NCBI GenBank assembly: GCA_964505215.1
Contig: CAZDGU010000020.1
Coordinates: 1 to 31,123, forward strand
Length of the DNA stretch: 31,123 nucleotides
Direction of reading: 5' to 3'
Source: Gracilimonas sp964505215
GTDB taxonomy: Bacteria > Bacteroidota > Rhodothermia > Balneolales > Balneolaceae
Under the pieces are notes generated by a model. The model had not been told where the DNA came from. It did no database searches and saw nothing but the letters and a program-made list of their open reading frames with translations. Position numbers and translations under genes: made by a program. Shown here piece by piece: positions 23,189 through 31,101 of the stretch (within the stretch, counting starts at the first letter, position 1; each line of letters opens with the position of its first letter).

Positions 23189-24379
23189 CTATTGCGGCGC
23201 ATAGCCGGTCATTTCAATAAACCCGACTCCGCCAATCTCTTCCCCATCTGCTTTTCCCTCCACAGAAAGCGCGCCTTCATAATAGCGAACCGACACATTC
23301 ATTTCCTGATTATCAAATACGGTTTCAAGATTCAGGCTTAAATTATGAGCGGGTACCTCCAGTTTCCACTGAACCGGATATTCGGCTCCGTTTTCAGGGC
23401 TTTTCCAAGTATCCAGCACCGTTAAAGTAACCGTTTCAGGGTTGATGGCCGTCACTTCTCCGTCCGGACTCACCAGCGTGGCCGTAGAAAAAGAACTGAG
23501 CGTACCGTCTTTATTTCGGAGCTGATAATACATTAAATCGTAGCCGTTGGAGAGCTGAATTGAAAACCAATCCCACCCTTTTTGTTCACTCCCCAGCGCC
23601 GAGGTGCTCCATTCATGATCCATCCAGCTTTGGCCTTTTACCGCAAATTTTTGCCCGTCCAATGTGATAAATCCTTCGGTTTGGAGCCGCGTGAATGAAA
23701 TATAATAGGACGCATTTCCTGCATCTGGACCTTTTTCATCGTATCCGCGATCTCCATGAAAAACGGATGGTTTCAACGGACGGGTTTTCAGACTGATAGA
23801 AGCTCCGTTTTCCATTTCAGCTTTTATGTGAGCAGAAAGCGCATTGGGAAATTCTGAAGATTGTACTTCCATTCCTTCAATAGTCCAATCTTCCAGCCAA
23901 ATTTTGTAGGGTTGAACCTGAGCACCGGCCAATCCTGCGGCACCGCGACTGTATCTTTCATCAAACACATGGCGTTCATTTTCAATATCAGATACCGCCA
24001 CATGACCTAAATACAGCTGGTTTGAGCTCCAGATTGAAGAGCTGTCTGAATTTTGCTCTGCACTTTCAGAAGGCTTTAGCTGATTTCTGAAAATCGTAAA
24101 CTGATAGCCAAATCGGCGGCCGTTTTCCGTAAATAGATTTCCTGTGTAATACCACCATTCGGTTCGGAAACCGGGATGTGGTCCGTGATCTTCCGGAAAC
24201 TTAAATTCGCGCGGACCGGTAGCTCTTAAATATCCTTCTGTGCTGTTACCTCCCATAGCTTCGGCTACTGAAATGGTAACTTCCACATCCTGATTATCTT
24301 CTGAAACTTGCCAGATAACAAAACCCACAAGCACGCCAAATACCAATAAAAAAGTGATCCAAATTGATTTTTTGATCAT
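23189..24379 (-). CDS. AttH/CrtC-type lipocalin-like protein
   Basis: The 396-residue protein has an N-terminal membrane anchor or signal (IWITFLLVFGVLVGFVIWQV). The AttH/CrtC fold signatures follow: FRTEWWYYTGNLF at about 70, GYQFTIFRNQL, and GQSWMDHEWSTSALGS. The family includes the Agrobacterium AttH protein and hydroxyneurosporene hydratases, built as two lipocalin-like barrels. With an ABC permease immediately upstream (5-bp gap), it is more likely the AttH-type partner of a transporter than a carotenoid enzyme. The ligand, probably a lipid or other hydrophobic compound, is inference. Confidence 0.82.
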   Translation of the reverse strand: MIKKSIWITFLLVFGVLVGFVIWQVSEDNQDVEVTISVAEAMGGNSTEGYLRATGPREFKFPEDHGPHPGFRTEWWYYTGNLFTENGRRFGYQFTIFRNQLKPSESAEQNSDSSSIWSSNQLYLGHVAVSDIENERHVFDERYSRGAAGLAGAQVQPYKIWLEDWTIEGMEVQSSEFPNALSAHIKAEMENGASISLKTRPLKPSVFHGDRGYDEKGPDAGNASYYISFTRLQTEGFITLDGQKFAVKGQSWMDHEWSTSALGSEQKGWDWFSIQLSNGYDLMYYQLRNKDGTLSSFSTATLVSPDGEVTAINPETVTLTVLDTWKSPENGAEYPVQWKLEVPAHNLSLNLETVFDNQEMNVSVRYYEGALSVEGKADGEEIGGVGFIEMTGYAPQ

Positions 24380-24384
24380 ACTAA

Positions 24385-26931
24385 TTATTCATTTCTAAGC
24401 GCATCAGCAGGATTAGCCTGCGCCATTTTCCAGGAAGGATATATTCCCGCCAATACGGCCGCAACTATAGCAAGTGCTCCTGCCTGCAGCAGAATATCAC
24501 CCGATATCATAAACTGAAGCGTCCATCCAAACGAGCGCAAATTAATGACATACACCAGCACGTATGCCATTAAAAGTCCCAATGGAACTGAAAGAACGGC
24601 GGCTATTATGCCCATAACGCCGGTCTGTGTAATCACGTAATTCCAAAGCTGAGACGGCGTCAATCCACTGGCGCGCAGTACGGCTAACTCCTTTGCTCGC
24701 TCAAACTGAAGCGCCATCAGTGCGGAAAGTACGCCCATAAATGCCACCAAAATGGCCAGCATTCTCAACACCGTGGTAACGGTAAAAGTCCGATCAAAAA
24801 TTTCAATAGAAGCTTCTCGCAATCCTTTATTCGAGCGTATAAAAACCTGCTGTTTACCATCGGCTCGTTCCCGCAGGCGATGTACCAAAGCATCAATTTC
24901 CAATCCATTTTCTGCATACAGCGTCAGCCCGGAAATGGCTTCATCCTCAAAAAAACGCCTATATGTTTTTCGGTTCATGCTGATGGTGCCAATGTCAGAG
25001 GCATAATCAAAATTAATGGCTTCAATTATAAACGGCTTATTTCCTTTGTCGGTTTGAATGTGAAGCGTATCTCCCAAACTCATTTCGTGGTGATAAGCAT
25101 ACACTTCAGAAACCATCACCGCCGGCTTTTCTTCAAAACGATTCCAGAATTCCTTAACCGAGTTTTTCAGCTGATATCCTTTGCGAGCGTCTTCATTTAG
25201 AGTGACAGCCACCAAATTATCCACTCCGTTATTGGTACGCACTTCTACCCGACGAACGGTTCCCGTTTCAGCCACTCCGGGCGTATTTTTAAGGATAAAA
25301 ACCAGAGATGAGTCGAGCGTGGCATCGGCATTTCTGGAAACGGCACTGGGTGGCTGCACGTACACATCGGCCTGCAGCTGTGTTTCTAACCAAGAAACTA
25401 CGGTGCTTCGGAAGCTGTCAACCATCACCCCAACACCTACCGTGGCGGCTACGGCTACCGCCAATGCAGCAATGGCTACTGAAGTTCGGCTTAACTCGGT
25501 GACTACTCCCCGAACGGCCATTTTCCCAATCAGCCCGTTCACCATTCCCGCCGGTGGACGCAAGAGTTTGGCCATGCCCACGATAATGACGGGAGCGGTG
25601 AGTGAAAATCCTATAATCAGGAAAAGCAGTGCCGCATAACCGGCTAAAATTCCACCACTGGGGATTAGTAGCGTGAGTCCGCCCGCCGCCGCAATCAGCA
25701 ATCCGGTAGCCGTAATAATTCCTAATCGCGAGGTGATGGCCGACTCACCGGATGAGCGCTTTAAAACCGTAGAAATTTCTTGTTCTGAAGCTTCCCTCGC
25801 CGGCCACCAAGCGGCTAAAAGCGTGGCCCCAATTCCCAATAAAACTCCTTTTAAAAGCAGGAAGAAACCAATTGCCAACGCCTGCACGTTTAGCACAAAA
25901 TACAGATCGTTGATGGATTGGGTGACCAGCTTTACCAGCACTTGAGCTAATAAAATTCCGGCTGCTATTCCCGCAACGGTTCCTAATGCGCCAATCAGCA
26001 GCGCTTCTTTTAAAATGAGAGCTAATATTTCTGATTTTTGCACGCCCAGGGCTCTAAATCGTCCAATAACCGGACGCCGCTGCACCACTGAGAACGTTAT
26101 GGTGTTGTAAATTAAAAACATGCCTACCAGCAGTGCTAACATGCTAAGCGCCTGCAGGTTGAACTCGAACGCCCGCGTCATTTGCTCTACCGTTTGCGTT
26201 CTGATTTCAGAACGAACCAGCGCTGTGCCTTCGGGTAAAACTTTCGTTATTTGTGATGTTTTTTGAGAAGATTCGGACGGTAAAATTAAGTCGATACGAC
26301 TGAGTTCTCCCTGCATATCTAACAGCTTTTGGGCCGTGCCAATATCTACGGCAATCACGCTTTCCAAAGCCTGACGGCTGCGCGCATCTCCCGCTTCAAT
26401 AAAGCCGGAAATTTTGAGCTGATGCGGCTTTCCATTTACCGTGATTGAAATCCAGTCTCCCGGCTGAACGTCCAAAGTCTGCCCTACTTCTTTTGATATC
26501 AATCCGGTATTGGCGCCGCTCATAAATTCCGATAAATCGACTCCTGCTTCCTGACTGGTAAAATCCCTGAAAGGCGCTTCTGCAATCGGATCAACCCCTA
26601 AAAGCTGGAAAATGCGATTCATCCCTTCAACCCGCGCATACCCTTCTATGACGGGAGCAGAATTCCTGACTTTCTCATCAATCCTGATTTTTTGATAGGT
26701 TTCTTCCTGCACGCTTCCGCCAGTTCCGGTTATTTGATGCGTCACTTTTCCGGTTACGGTTTCAGTGGAAAGATTGAAGGCTTTTTGGGCGCTGCTGTTG
26801 GAAAGATCGATGGAGACCACCACGGCCACGCCCAGCGCTACGCCTAAAATGGACAGCACAAAATGCCACGGATGGTTCAGCAAAAACCGAAAGCTTGAGC
26901 GCCATAATAAATCTGAATGCTGCTTGTTCAT
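24385..26931 (-). CDS. FtsX/MacB-family ABC permease, YbbP-like
   Basis: The 848-residue permease has an N-terminal membrane segment (about 18-42), a large periplasmic domain (about 43-250), FtsX-type helices around 255-440, a further helix near 485-505, a second periplasmic domain (about 510-725) and a last group of helices (about 735-845). This long two-FtsX layout is that of YbbP and the Att permeases, not of the four-helix LolC/LolE type. Such proteins work as mechanotransmission pumps rather than classical importers. Its ATG overlaps the stop codon of the ATPase gene by 4 bp (ATGA), so the two are translationally coupled. Confidence 0.88.
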   Translation of the reverse strand: MNKQHSDLLWRSSFRFLLNHPWHFVLSILGVALGVAVVVSIDLSNSSAQKAFNLSTETVTGKVTHQITGTGGSVQEETYQKIRIDEKVRNSAPVIEGYARVEGMNRIFQLLGVDPIAEAPFRDFTSQEAGVDLSEFMSGANTGLISKEVGQTLDVQPGDWISITVNGKPHQLKISGFIEAGDARSRQALESVIAVDIGTAQKLLDMQGELSRIDLILPSESSQKTSQITKVLPEGTALVRSEIRTQTVEQMTRAFEFNLQALSMLALLVGMFLIYNTITFSVVQRRPVIGRFRALGVQKSEILALILKEALLIGALGTVAGIAAGILLAQVLVKLVTQSINDLYFVLNVQALAIGFFLLLKGVLLGIGATLLAAWWPAREASEQEISTVLKRSSGESAITSRLGIITATGLLIAAAGGLTLLIPSGGILAGYAALLFLIIGFSLTAPVIIVGMAKLLRPPAGMVNGLIGKMAVRGVVTELSRTSVAIAALAVAVAATVGVGVMVDSFRSTVVSWLETQLQADVYVQPPSAVSRNADATLDSSLVFILKNTPGVAETGTVRRVEVRTNNGVDNLVAVTLNEDARKGYQLKNSVKEFWNRFEEKPAVMVSEVYAYHHEMSLGDTLHIQTDKGNKPFIIEAINFDYASDIGTISMNRKTYRRFFEDEAISGLTLYAENGLEIDALVHRLRERADGKQQVFIRSNKGLREASIEIFDRTFTVTTVLRMLAILVAFMGVLSALMALQFERAKELAVLRASGLTPSQLWNYVITQTGVMGIIAAVLSVPLGLLMAYVLVYVINLRSFGWTLQFMISGDILLQAGALAIVAAVLAGIYPSWKMAQANPADALRNE

Positions 26932-27629
26932 GCTGTCGTCAGCTCAGAAATTTCCCAAAGCTTTCCTTTTTGAAGCTCAAAAACGCGGTCGGCCATAGCG
27001 CAAATATCACGATCGTGGGTAGCTAAAAGAATGGTGCGGCGGTGTTCGCGAACCAGCATATTCAGCATATCTAAAATTTGCCGGTCGGTTTCGTAATCCA
27101 GGTTTCCGGTCGGCTCATCGGCTAAAATAAGCATGGGTTGATGTGCCAGCGCTCGGGCAATAGCTATCCGCTGCTGCTCGCCTCCCGAAAGGCGATCGGG
27201 ATAACTGTCGGCACGCTCAGAAAGACCTACTTCTGCTAAAAAATGATTCGCCTTTTCGTGGGATTCCTCTTCCTTCATTCCTTTTAAATGAAGAGGAAGC
27301 AGCACATTTTCCAGCGCCGTAAGGGTTGAAATGAGGTTAAAAGATTGAAATACAAATCCAATATTATTACGGCGAAACAGCGTGCGTTCTTTTTCGGTAA
27401 GTGTAGCTAAATCGGTACCTGAAATCAATACTTTACCGGTATCCGGCGTATCAATGCCGCTTATAATATTCAGCAGCGTACTTTTACCGGAACCGGAGCG
27501 CCCTAACAAAACGGCCAGTTCTCCTTCGTTCAGCTCCAAATTAAGATTGCTCAAAACGTTGCGGTTCTTCGCTCCTTCGCTGTAGCTTTTACTGATATTT
27601 TCTAAGATAATGTGTGTATGTATGCTCAT
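26928..27629 (-). CDS. ABC transporter ATP-binding protein, LolD/YbbA-like
   Basis: The 233-residue ATPase has a Walker A motif GRSGSGKST, signature LSGGEQQRIAIARAL and Walker B LILADEPTGNLD, followed by the H-loop LLATHDRD. The LolD/MacB-type sequence fits its partner, the YbbP-like permease. The gene starts the ATPase - permease - AttH operon and is divergent from hisA, with 127 bp between the two starts. Confidence 0.93.
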   Translation of the reverse strand: MSIHTHIILENISKSYSEGAKNRNVLSNLNLELNEGELAVLLGRSGSGKSTLLNIISGIDTPDTGKVLISGTDLATLTEKERTLFRRNNIGFVFQSFNLISTLTALENVLLPLHLKGMKEEESHEKANHFLAEVGLSERADSYPDRLSGGEQQRIAIARALAHQPMLILADEPTGNLDYETDRQILDMLNMLVREHRRTILLATHDRDICAMADRVFELQKGKLWEISELTTA

Positions 27630-27732
27630 ATATTCTTTTCACGGGTTGATGCCCTCGGCTCAAGCCAAACACCGCTATTTAAAAAAGTGTTCCTGCTTTT
27701 TAATTGAAAGTGATTCTCTCTGCGCGAAAGCC

Positions 27733-27740
27733 TACCTTTG
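27733..27740 (+). promoter_or_regulatory. Candidate -7 box of hisA
   Basis: TACCTTTG matches TAnnTTTG and lies 16 bp before the hisA ATG, implying a very short leader. No clear -33 box is seen. It lies within the frame extended upstream of hisA, which supports the later start. Confidence 0.4.
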
Positions 27741-27756
27741 CTTTAAAAATATTTTT

Positions 27757-28473
27757 ATGCAGACTATTCCCGCTATCGACTTATTAAACGGACAGGCCGT
27801 CCGTCTTCACCAAGGTTCTTACCAAGAAGTAACCGTGTACCACGAAACTCCGCTGGAGCAGGCCCGCGTTTTTGCTGATGCCGGCTTTGACCATATTCAC
27901 GTTGTGGATTTAAACGGCGCTAAGGAAGGCAAATTCGTGAACCTTCCTCATATTCAGAAAATTATTGATGAGCTTGGTATTTCTGTGCAAACCGGCGGTG
28001 GAATCCGAACGTTTGAGGATGTAACCATGCTTTTAGAAGCCGGACTTTCTAAAGTGATTTGTAGCTCTATGGCTATCAAAAATGAAAAAGACTGGCTGAA
28101 AGCGCTCCAGCAATTTCCGGAACGCATGATTTTAGGCATGGACTTAAAAGACGGAAAAATTGCCTACTCCGGCTGGCTGGAAACGGCGGAAGAATCGGCA
28201 ACATCTTTTTTGAGCCGGATGATTGACCACGGTCTGCAAGAAATACTGTGTACCGATATTTCTAAAGACGGAACGCTGGCGGGTCCTAACGTAGAGCTGT
28301 ATAAAAACCTGAAAGCTGAGTTTCCTGAAATCAGACTGATTGCCTCCGGCGGCGTTTCTTCTGTTGAGGATTTACAAGAACTGGATGCAGCAAATATGGA
28401 TGCCGTTGTGGTAGGCAAAGCTTTCTACGAACACCGCGTTTCTTTAAAAGAAATGATGGCATTTAATTTGTAA
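27757..28473 (+). CDS. hisA: ProFAR isomerase (HisA)
   Basis: HisA converts ProFAR to PRFAR in histidine synthesis. The 238-residue (beta/alpha)8 barrel shows the catalytic aspartates in PAIDLLNG (near the N-terminus) and GMDLKDGKI. The phosphate-binding loops are QTGGGIR and IASGGVSS. An open frame reaches back to 27610 but adds 49 residues foreign to the family and crosses the promoter region; the ATG at 27757 (MQTIPAIDLL) is right. No neighbouring hisF or hisH is present. Confidence 0.96.
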   Translation: MQTIPAIDLLNGQAVRLHQGSYQEVTVYHETPLEQARVFADAGFDHIHVVDLNGAKEGKFVNLPHIQKIIDELGISVQTGGGIRTFEDVTMLLEAGLSKVICSSMAIKNEKDWLKALQQFPERMILGMDLKDGKIAYSGWLETAEESATSFLSRMIDHGLQEILCTDISKDGTLAGPNVELYKNLKAEFPEIRLIASGGVSSVEDLQELDAANMDAVVVGKAFYEHRVSLKEMMAFNL

Positions 28474-28572
28474 TGACATCATTTTTACTTTATAAAAGAA
28501 TCTTCGTCACGAACGTCGCAGCCTGTATGAAAACTCAAAGTTTGCGAATAGACTCATTAATGTATTAGGGAA

Positions 28573-28607
28573 AAATCCTCCAAGGATTCTGAATCCTTGG
28601 AGGATTT
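28573..28607. terminator. Perfect 17-bp palindromic hairpin after hisA
   Basis: AAATCCTCCAAGGATTC pairs exactly with GAATCCTTGGAGGATTT around a single base. It lies 99 bp after the hisA stop, with A-runs on the left (AAAAA) and only TTT on the right. It is probably a terminator for the convergent genes. The single-base centre makes it a near-perfect palindrome, so a protein-binding role is also possible. Confidence 0.55.
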
Positions 28608-28633
28608 GCTGAAGTAACCACCTTCGCAGCGAC

Positions 28634-28657
28634 TGGTGCAAGTGTCCGCTTGCACCA
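28634..28657. repeat. Hairpin family B, copy 3
   Basis: TGGTGCAAG-TGTCCG-CTTGCACCA has a perfect 9-bp stem and matches the hairpins at 7006-7023 and 14011-14034. It lies about 140 bp outside R5. A small inverted form (CAGCG-GA-CGCTG) follows near 28712. Nothing else is recognised between 28474 and 28799. Confidence 0.6.
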
Positions 28658-28799
28658 ATCTACTTGTCGTTGAGATTTACAACGTATTGAAAGATAAGTA
28701 AAAAGGTCACAGCGGACGCTGGAACCGGTTTTAAGGATTTCGGGGCATATAATATTCAACCTTCTGTCTTTTAGAAACCTGAATACAACAAAATATGCG

Positions 28800-28932
28800 C
28801 CATCCGTGCCATCCCTTAAAATCCGCGATTCAAAATCCGGGATGTTAGTACATGAACGAAGTATTCCAATTCACGCCACGGGAAGCTGGAGCTTCCGGGA
28901 CTGCGTTGCTAAGCCGGAGCTTAGCAACGAGG
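28800..28932 (+). repeat. Mosaic hairpin repeat R5 (3' side of the isochorismatase gene)
   Basis: This copy has the arm (CATCCGTGCCATCCCTTAAA, then ATCCGCGATTCAAAA) and a full core. Two perfect hairpins are GGAAGC-TGGA-GCTTCC at 28881-28896 and TTGCTAAGC-CGGA-GCTTAGCAA at 28906-28927. It ends 14 bp from the stop codon of the isochorismatase gene. From AAATCCGGrATGTTAGTA through the first hairpin it is nearly identical to R6. Confidence 0.8.
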
Positions 28933-28946
28933 ATAATTCAAAAGGT

Positions 28947-29483
28947 TCAGGCTTCGATAAATGAATCCAACGGTTTCACTTCAGCCTGATACATTCTCTT
29001 TAAATAATCCAGACCTTCGTGATATTCTTCTTCGGTAAAGGCATTGGTAGTTTCTTCGGGAACCAGAATTTTATAGCCCATCGCGTAAGCATCGGCAGAG
29101 GTATGCCGGCAGCACATATTGGTATGCAGACCGGTAACCATGATCGTGTCTATTCCCAAACTTCTGAGCAAAGGATCCAGACCGGTTTCATAAAAGCCGC
29201 TGTAAGTACGTTTTTCGAGCAGGTAATCTTTTTTATCACGGGGTAGCTCTTTAATAACCTCGGCTCCTTCCGTTCCTTTCATACTATGCGGACCCCAAAT
29301 CTCCAGCTCCCGGTCCACATCCAAATGAGAATCGGATACATAAATAACCGGGATTTCGTTTTCGTGCGCATATTCGACAAGTTTTTTCAGCGGTTCTATA
29401 ACCGTAAAAGCCCTTGGGGTTGTCAGTTTCCCGTGAACAAAATCATGTGTGAGGTCAAGAATAATAACAGCAGTGTTTTTCAT
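28947..29483 (-). CDS. Isochorismatase-fold cysteine hydrolase, nicotinamidase-like
   Basis: The 178-residue protein has the catalytic triad of the family: Asp10 (VIILDLTHDF), Lys91 (EKRTYSGF) and Cys124 (GLHTNMCCRHTSADA). It also has residues matching the metal site of nicotinamidases, Asp51 and His53 in SDSHLD and His66 in WGPHSMKGTEG. Nicotinamidase (NAD salvage) is therefore a reasonable candidate, but related amidases share the fold, and the WxxHC motif of true PncA reads WGPHS here. The doubled Cys at 124-125 is a small oddity. The gene stands alone, bracketed by repeats R5 and R6. Confidence 0.8.
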   Translation of the reverse strand: MKNTAVIILDLTHDFVHGKLTTPRAFTVIEPLKKLVEYAHENEIPVIYVSDSHLDVDRELEIWGPHSMKGTEGAEVIKELPRDKKDYLLEKRTYSGFYETGLDPLLRSLGIDTIMVTGLHTNMCCRHTSADAYAMGYKILVPEETTNAFTEEEYHEGLDYLKRMYQAEVKPLDSFIEA

Positions 29484-29518
29484 TTTATTTGGTAATTATG
29501 GAGTTTGTAAAAGTGGAG

Positions 29519-29630
29519 ATCAAAAATCCGGAATGTTAGTAGATGAACGAAGTTTCCATTTCACACCACGGGAAGCTGGAGCTTCCGGGACTGCGTGGTC
29601 CCGAGCAGTCGGGAGAGCTTAGCAACGAGG
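29519..29630 (+). repeat. Mosaic hairpin repeat R6 (5' side of the isochorismatase gene)
   Basis: The core has hairpins GGAAGC/GCTTCC (29571-29586) and CCCGA-GCAG-TCGGG (29600-29613) and ends GCTTAGCAACGAGG. The core is nearly identical to R2, but the flanking arm resembles R5, a mosaic. It lies between the isochorismatase start and the serpin stop. Confidence 0.8.
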
Positions 29631-29665
29631 ACATAATTTAGGGTTTGCACAATACGCTCTCATCA

Positions 29666-30913
29666 CTAATTGCTTACCGTAGGATTGCCCACTTTACCCA
29701 TAAAAATAATGGCGCCGGTTTGCTGCTCTCTAATTAAAAATACAAAGGGGCGGTTGGCTGTGAATGAAGGTGGCATAGAAGTAACGCCCACGCCTACAGA
29801 TGTAGCTGCTCCTGCTTCGGTGCCCTTTTCATCAACGGTTATAAATGCTTTGTGTTTCACCTGACTGATGAACAATCCGCCTCCTTTATTTATGCCCGTA
29901 AAATCTGCTTCACTTTCATTGAAGGCATCTTTCATTCCCATGTTTTTCAGGATGTCATTCATCGTAACATCATATTCCATCTCAAACTTGGGCAGGTCAA
30001 ACTGGGCTCTTCCGTAGGTGAGATTACTTACCCAGTTATTAAAATTTTCTTCCGTCAGGTTGTTTGCGATGAAGTCATCCAGAGATACGTTTTTGTCGGT
30101 TGGCATCATCAGCGTCATACTGTAGAGGCTGTCGCCGTAGATGGCGTCAATCATACTGACATCACTTGAAAAGTAGGTGTTAAAAGCCCGGGTCTGGCTC
30201 ATCATATCAACCTGTACCTCTTCTCCGTTTTCCAGATAAAACGGGCGCTCTCGGGTATGTTTTTCATCAAAGGGGTGTGTCCATTCGCCTTTAAAATACA
30301 CCGCATTTATCAGATACATCACCATTTCATCGGGAATGCCTTGGATAATCTCATCAATCAGCCCGTTGGTGTTTTCGGCCACCCATTTGTTAATGATGTT
30401 AACAGATTCCGGATCTGTGAAATCAAGCTCGGTGGCTTTGGCTCCAAAATATTTTTCTAAGCGTTGGGCAAAATCCTCTTCTATAGCAAAATCTTGTTTA
30501 CTCCATACCGAATTAGCGATCTGCAGCTTTACTTCTTTATCAGCCGTTTTCAGCCGTTCAGCAAGCAGGTGATAGCCTTCATTAATTTCTTCCATTTCCA
30601 GCCCTTGCAGCGCCAGTGTTTCTCTCATTTGGCGATAGGTTTCTTCTTTGGCTCCATTTAACGTCATTCCTAATGCCATAGAAACGCTCAACGGAGATAT
30701 AAATATATTCTCTTTTTCTTCCTCTGTAACCACATTTTCAAAAAGATTAAAACTGAACGATTGTGCGGTTTTTGACAGTTTTTTCTCAGCAGCGGTTACT
30801 TGTTCGGGGACTTCAATTTCGGTTTTTGAATCTGTTACTTGTTCTGTACAAGACATTAAAACAGCAAGAACGCATACACACGATAACAGGTTGGCAACTT
30901 GGGTTTTCATCAT
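29666..30913 (-). CDS. Serpin, predicted outer-membrane lipoprotein
   Basis: The 415-residue serpin follows a lipoprotein signal (VLAVLMSC, Cys22). Family landmarks include NIFISPLSVSMALGM, INAVYFKGEWTHPF, LPKFEMEYD and the C-terminal ANRPFVFLIR. The reactive loop hinge, EKGTEAGAAT (P17-P8, residues 362-371), has the small residues and P14 Thr needed for loop insertion, so it should be an inhibitor, not a non-inhibitory serpin. Aligned to alpha-1-antitrypsin without gaps, P1-P1' is Thr378-Ser379 in GVGVTSMPP, which suggests an elastase-like or other small-residue-preferring target. GAGGAA precedes the ATG. A surface or periplasmic shield against host, predator or self proteases is inference. 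Confidence 0.93.
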   Translation of the reverse strand: MMKTQVANLLSCVCVLAVLMSCTEQVTDSKTEIEVPEQVTAAEKKLSKTAQSFSFNLFENVVTEEEKENIFISPLSVSMALGMTLNGAKEETYRQMRETLALQGLEMEEINEGYHLLAERLKTADKEVKLQIANSVWSKQDFAIEEDFAQRLEKYFGAKATELDFTDPESVNIINKWVAENTNGLIDEIIQGIPDEMVMYLINAVYFKGEWTHPFDEKHTRERPFYLENGEEVQVDMMSQTRAFNTYFSSDVSMIDAIYGDSLYSMTLMMPTDKNVSLDDFIANNLTEENFNNWVSNLTYGRAQFDLPKFEMEYDVTMNDILKNMGMKDAFNESEADFTGINKGGGLFISQVKHKAFITVDEKGTEAGAATSVGVGVTSMPPSFTANRPFVFLIREQQTGAIIFMGKVGNPTVSN

Positions 30914-31093
30914 TTCCTCATATAATTGGCTTTCTGAAAGATACTATATTTTAGCTATGAATTAAACGCTCGTAACCGAAGAAGTTCCCCCGAAATTTAG
31001 CTTAGTTTTTGGTTTGGCGCAGTGTTTCGGTGAGGCGTTGCGAAAATTTTAAAACCATTACTTTCATATGGCCAACAGCTTCTAATAATTTTC

Positions 31094-31101
31094 TATATTT
31101 G
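31094..31101 (+). promoter_or_regulatory. Candidate -7 box of a gene starting at the right edge
   Basis: TATATTTG fits TAnnTTTG and is followed after 13 bases by an ATG at 31115, with only three codons (ATG AAC CTG) before the window ends. A plus-strand gene divergent from the serpin is likely but cannot be confirmed. No gene is seen between 30914 and 31093. Confidence 0.35.

Noticed and set aside
23189..24379. Carotenoid 1,2-hydratase (CrtC) as the function of the lipocalin-like protein
   Set aside because: The family covers both, but the operon with a YbbP-like permease and ATPase fits AttH; no carotenoid gene is nearby.
5507..29630. CRISPR array or IS elements as a source of the repeats
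   Set aside because: The repeats are 110-240 bp mosaic hairpins spread over 24 kb without regular spacers, and no transposase gene or IS ends are present in the window.
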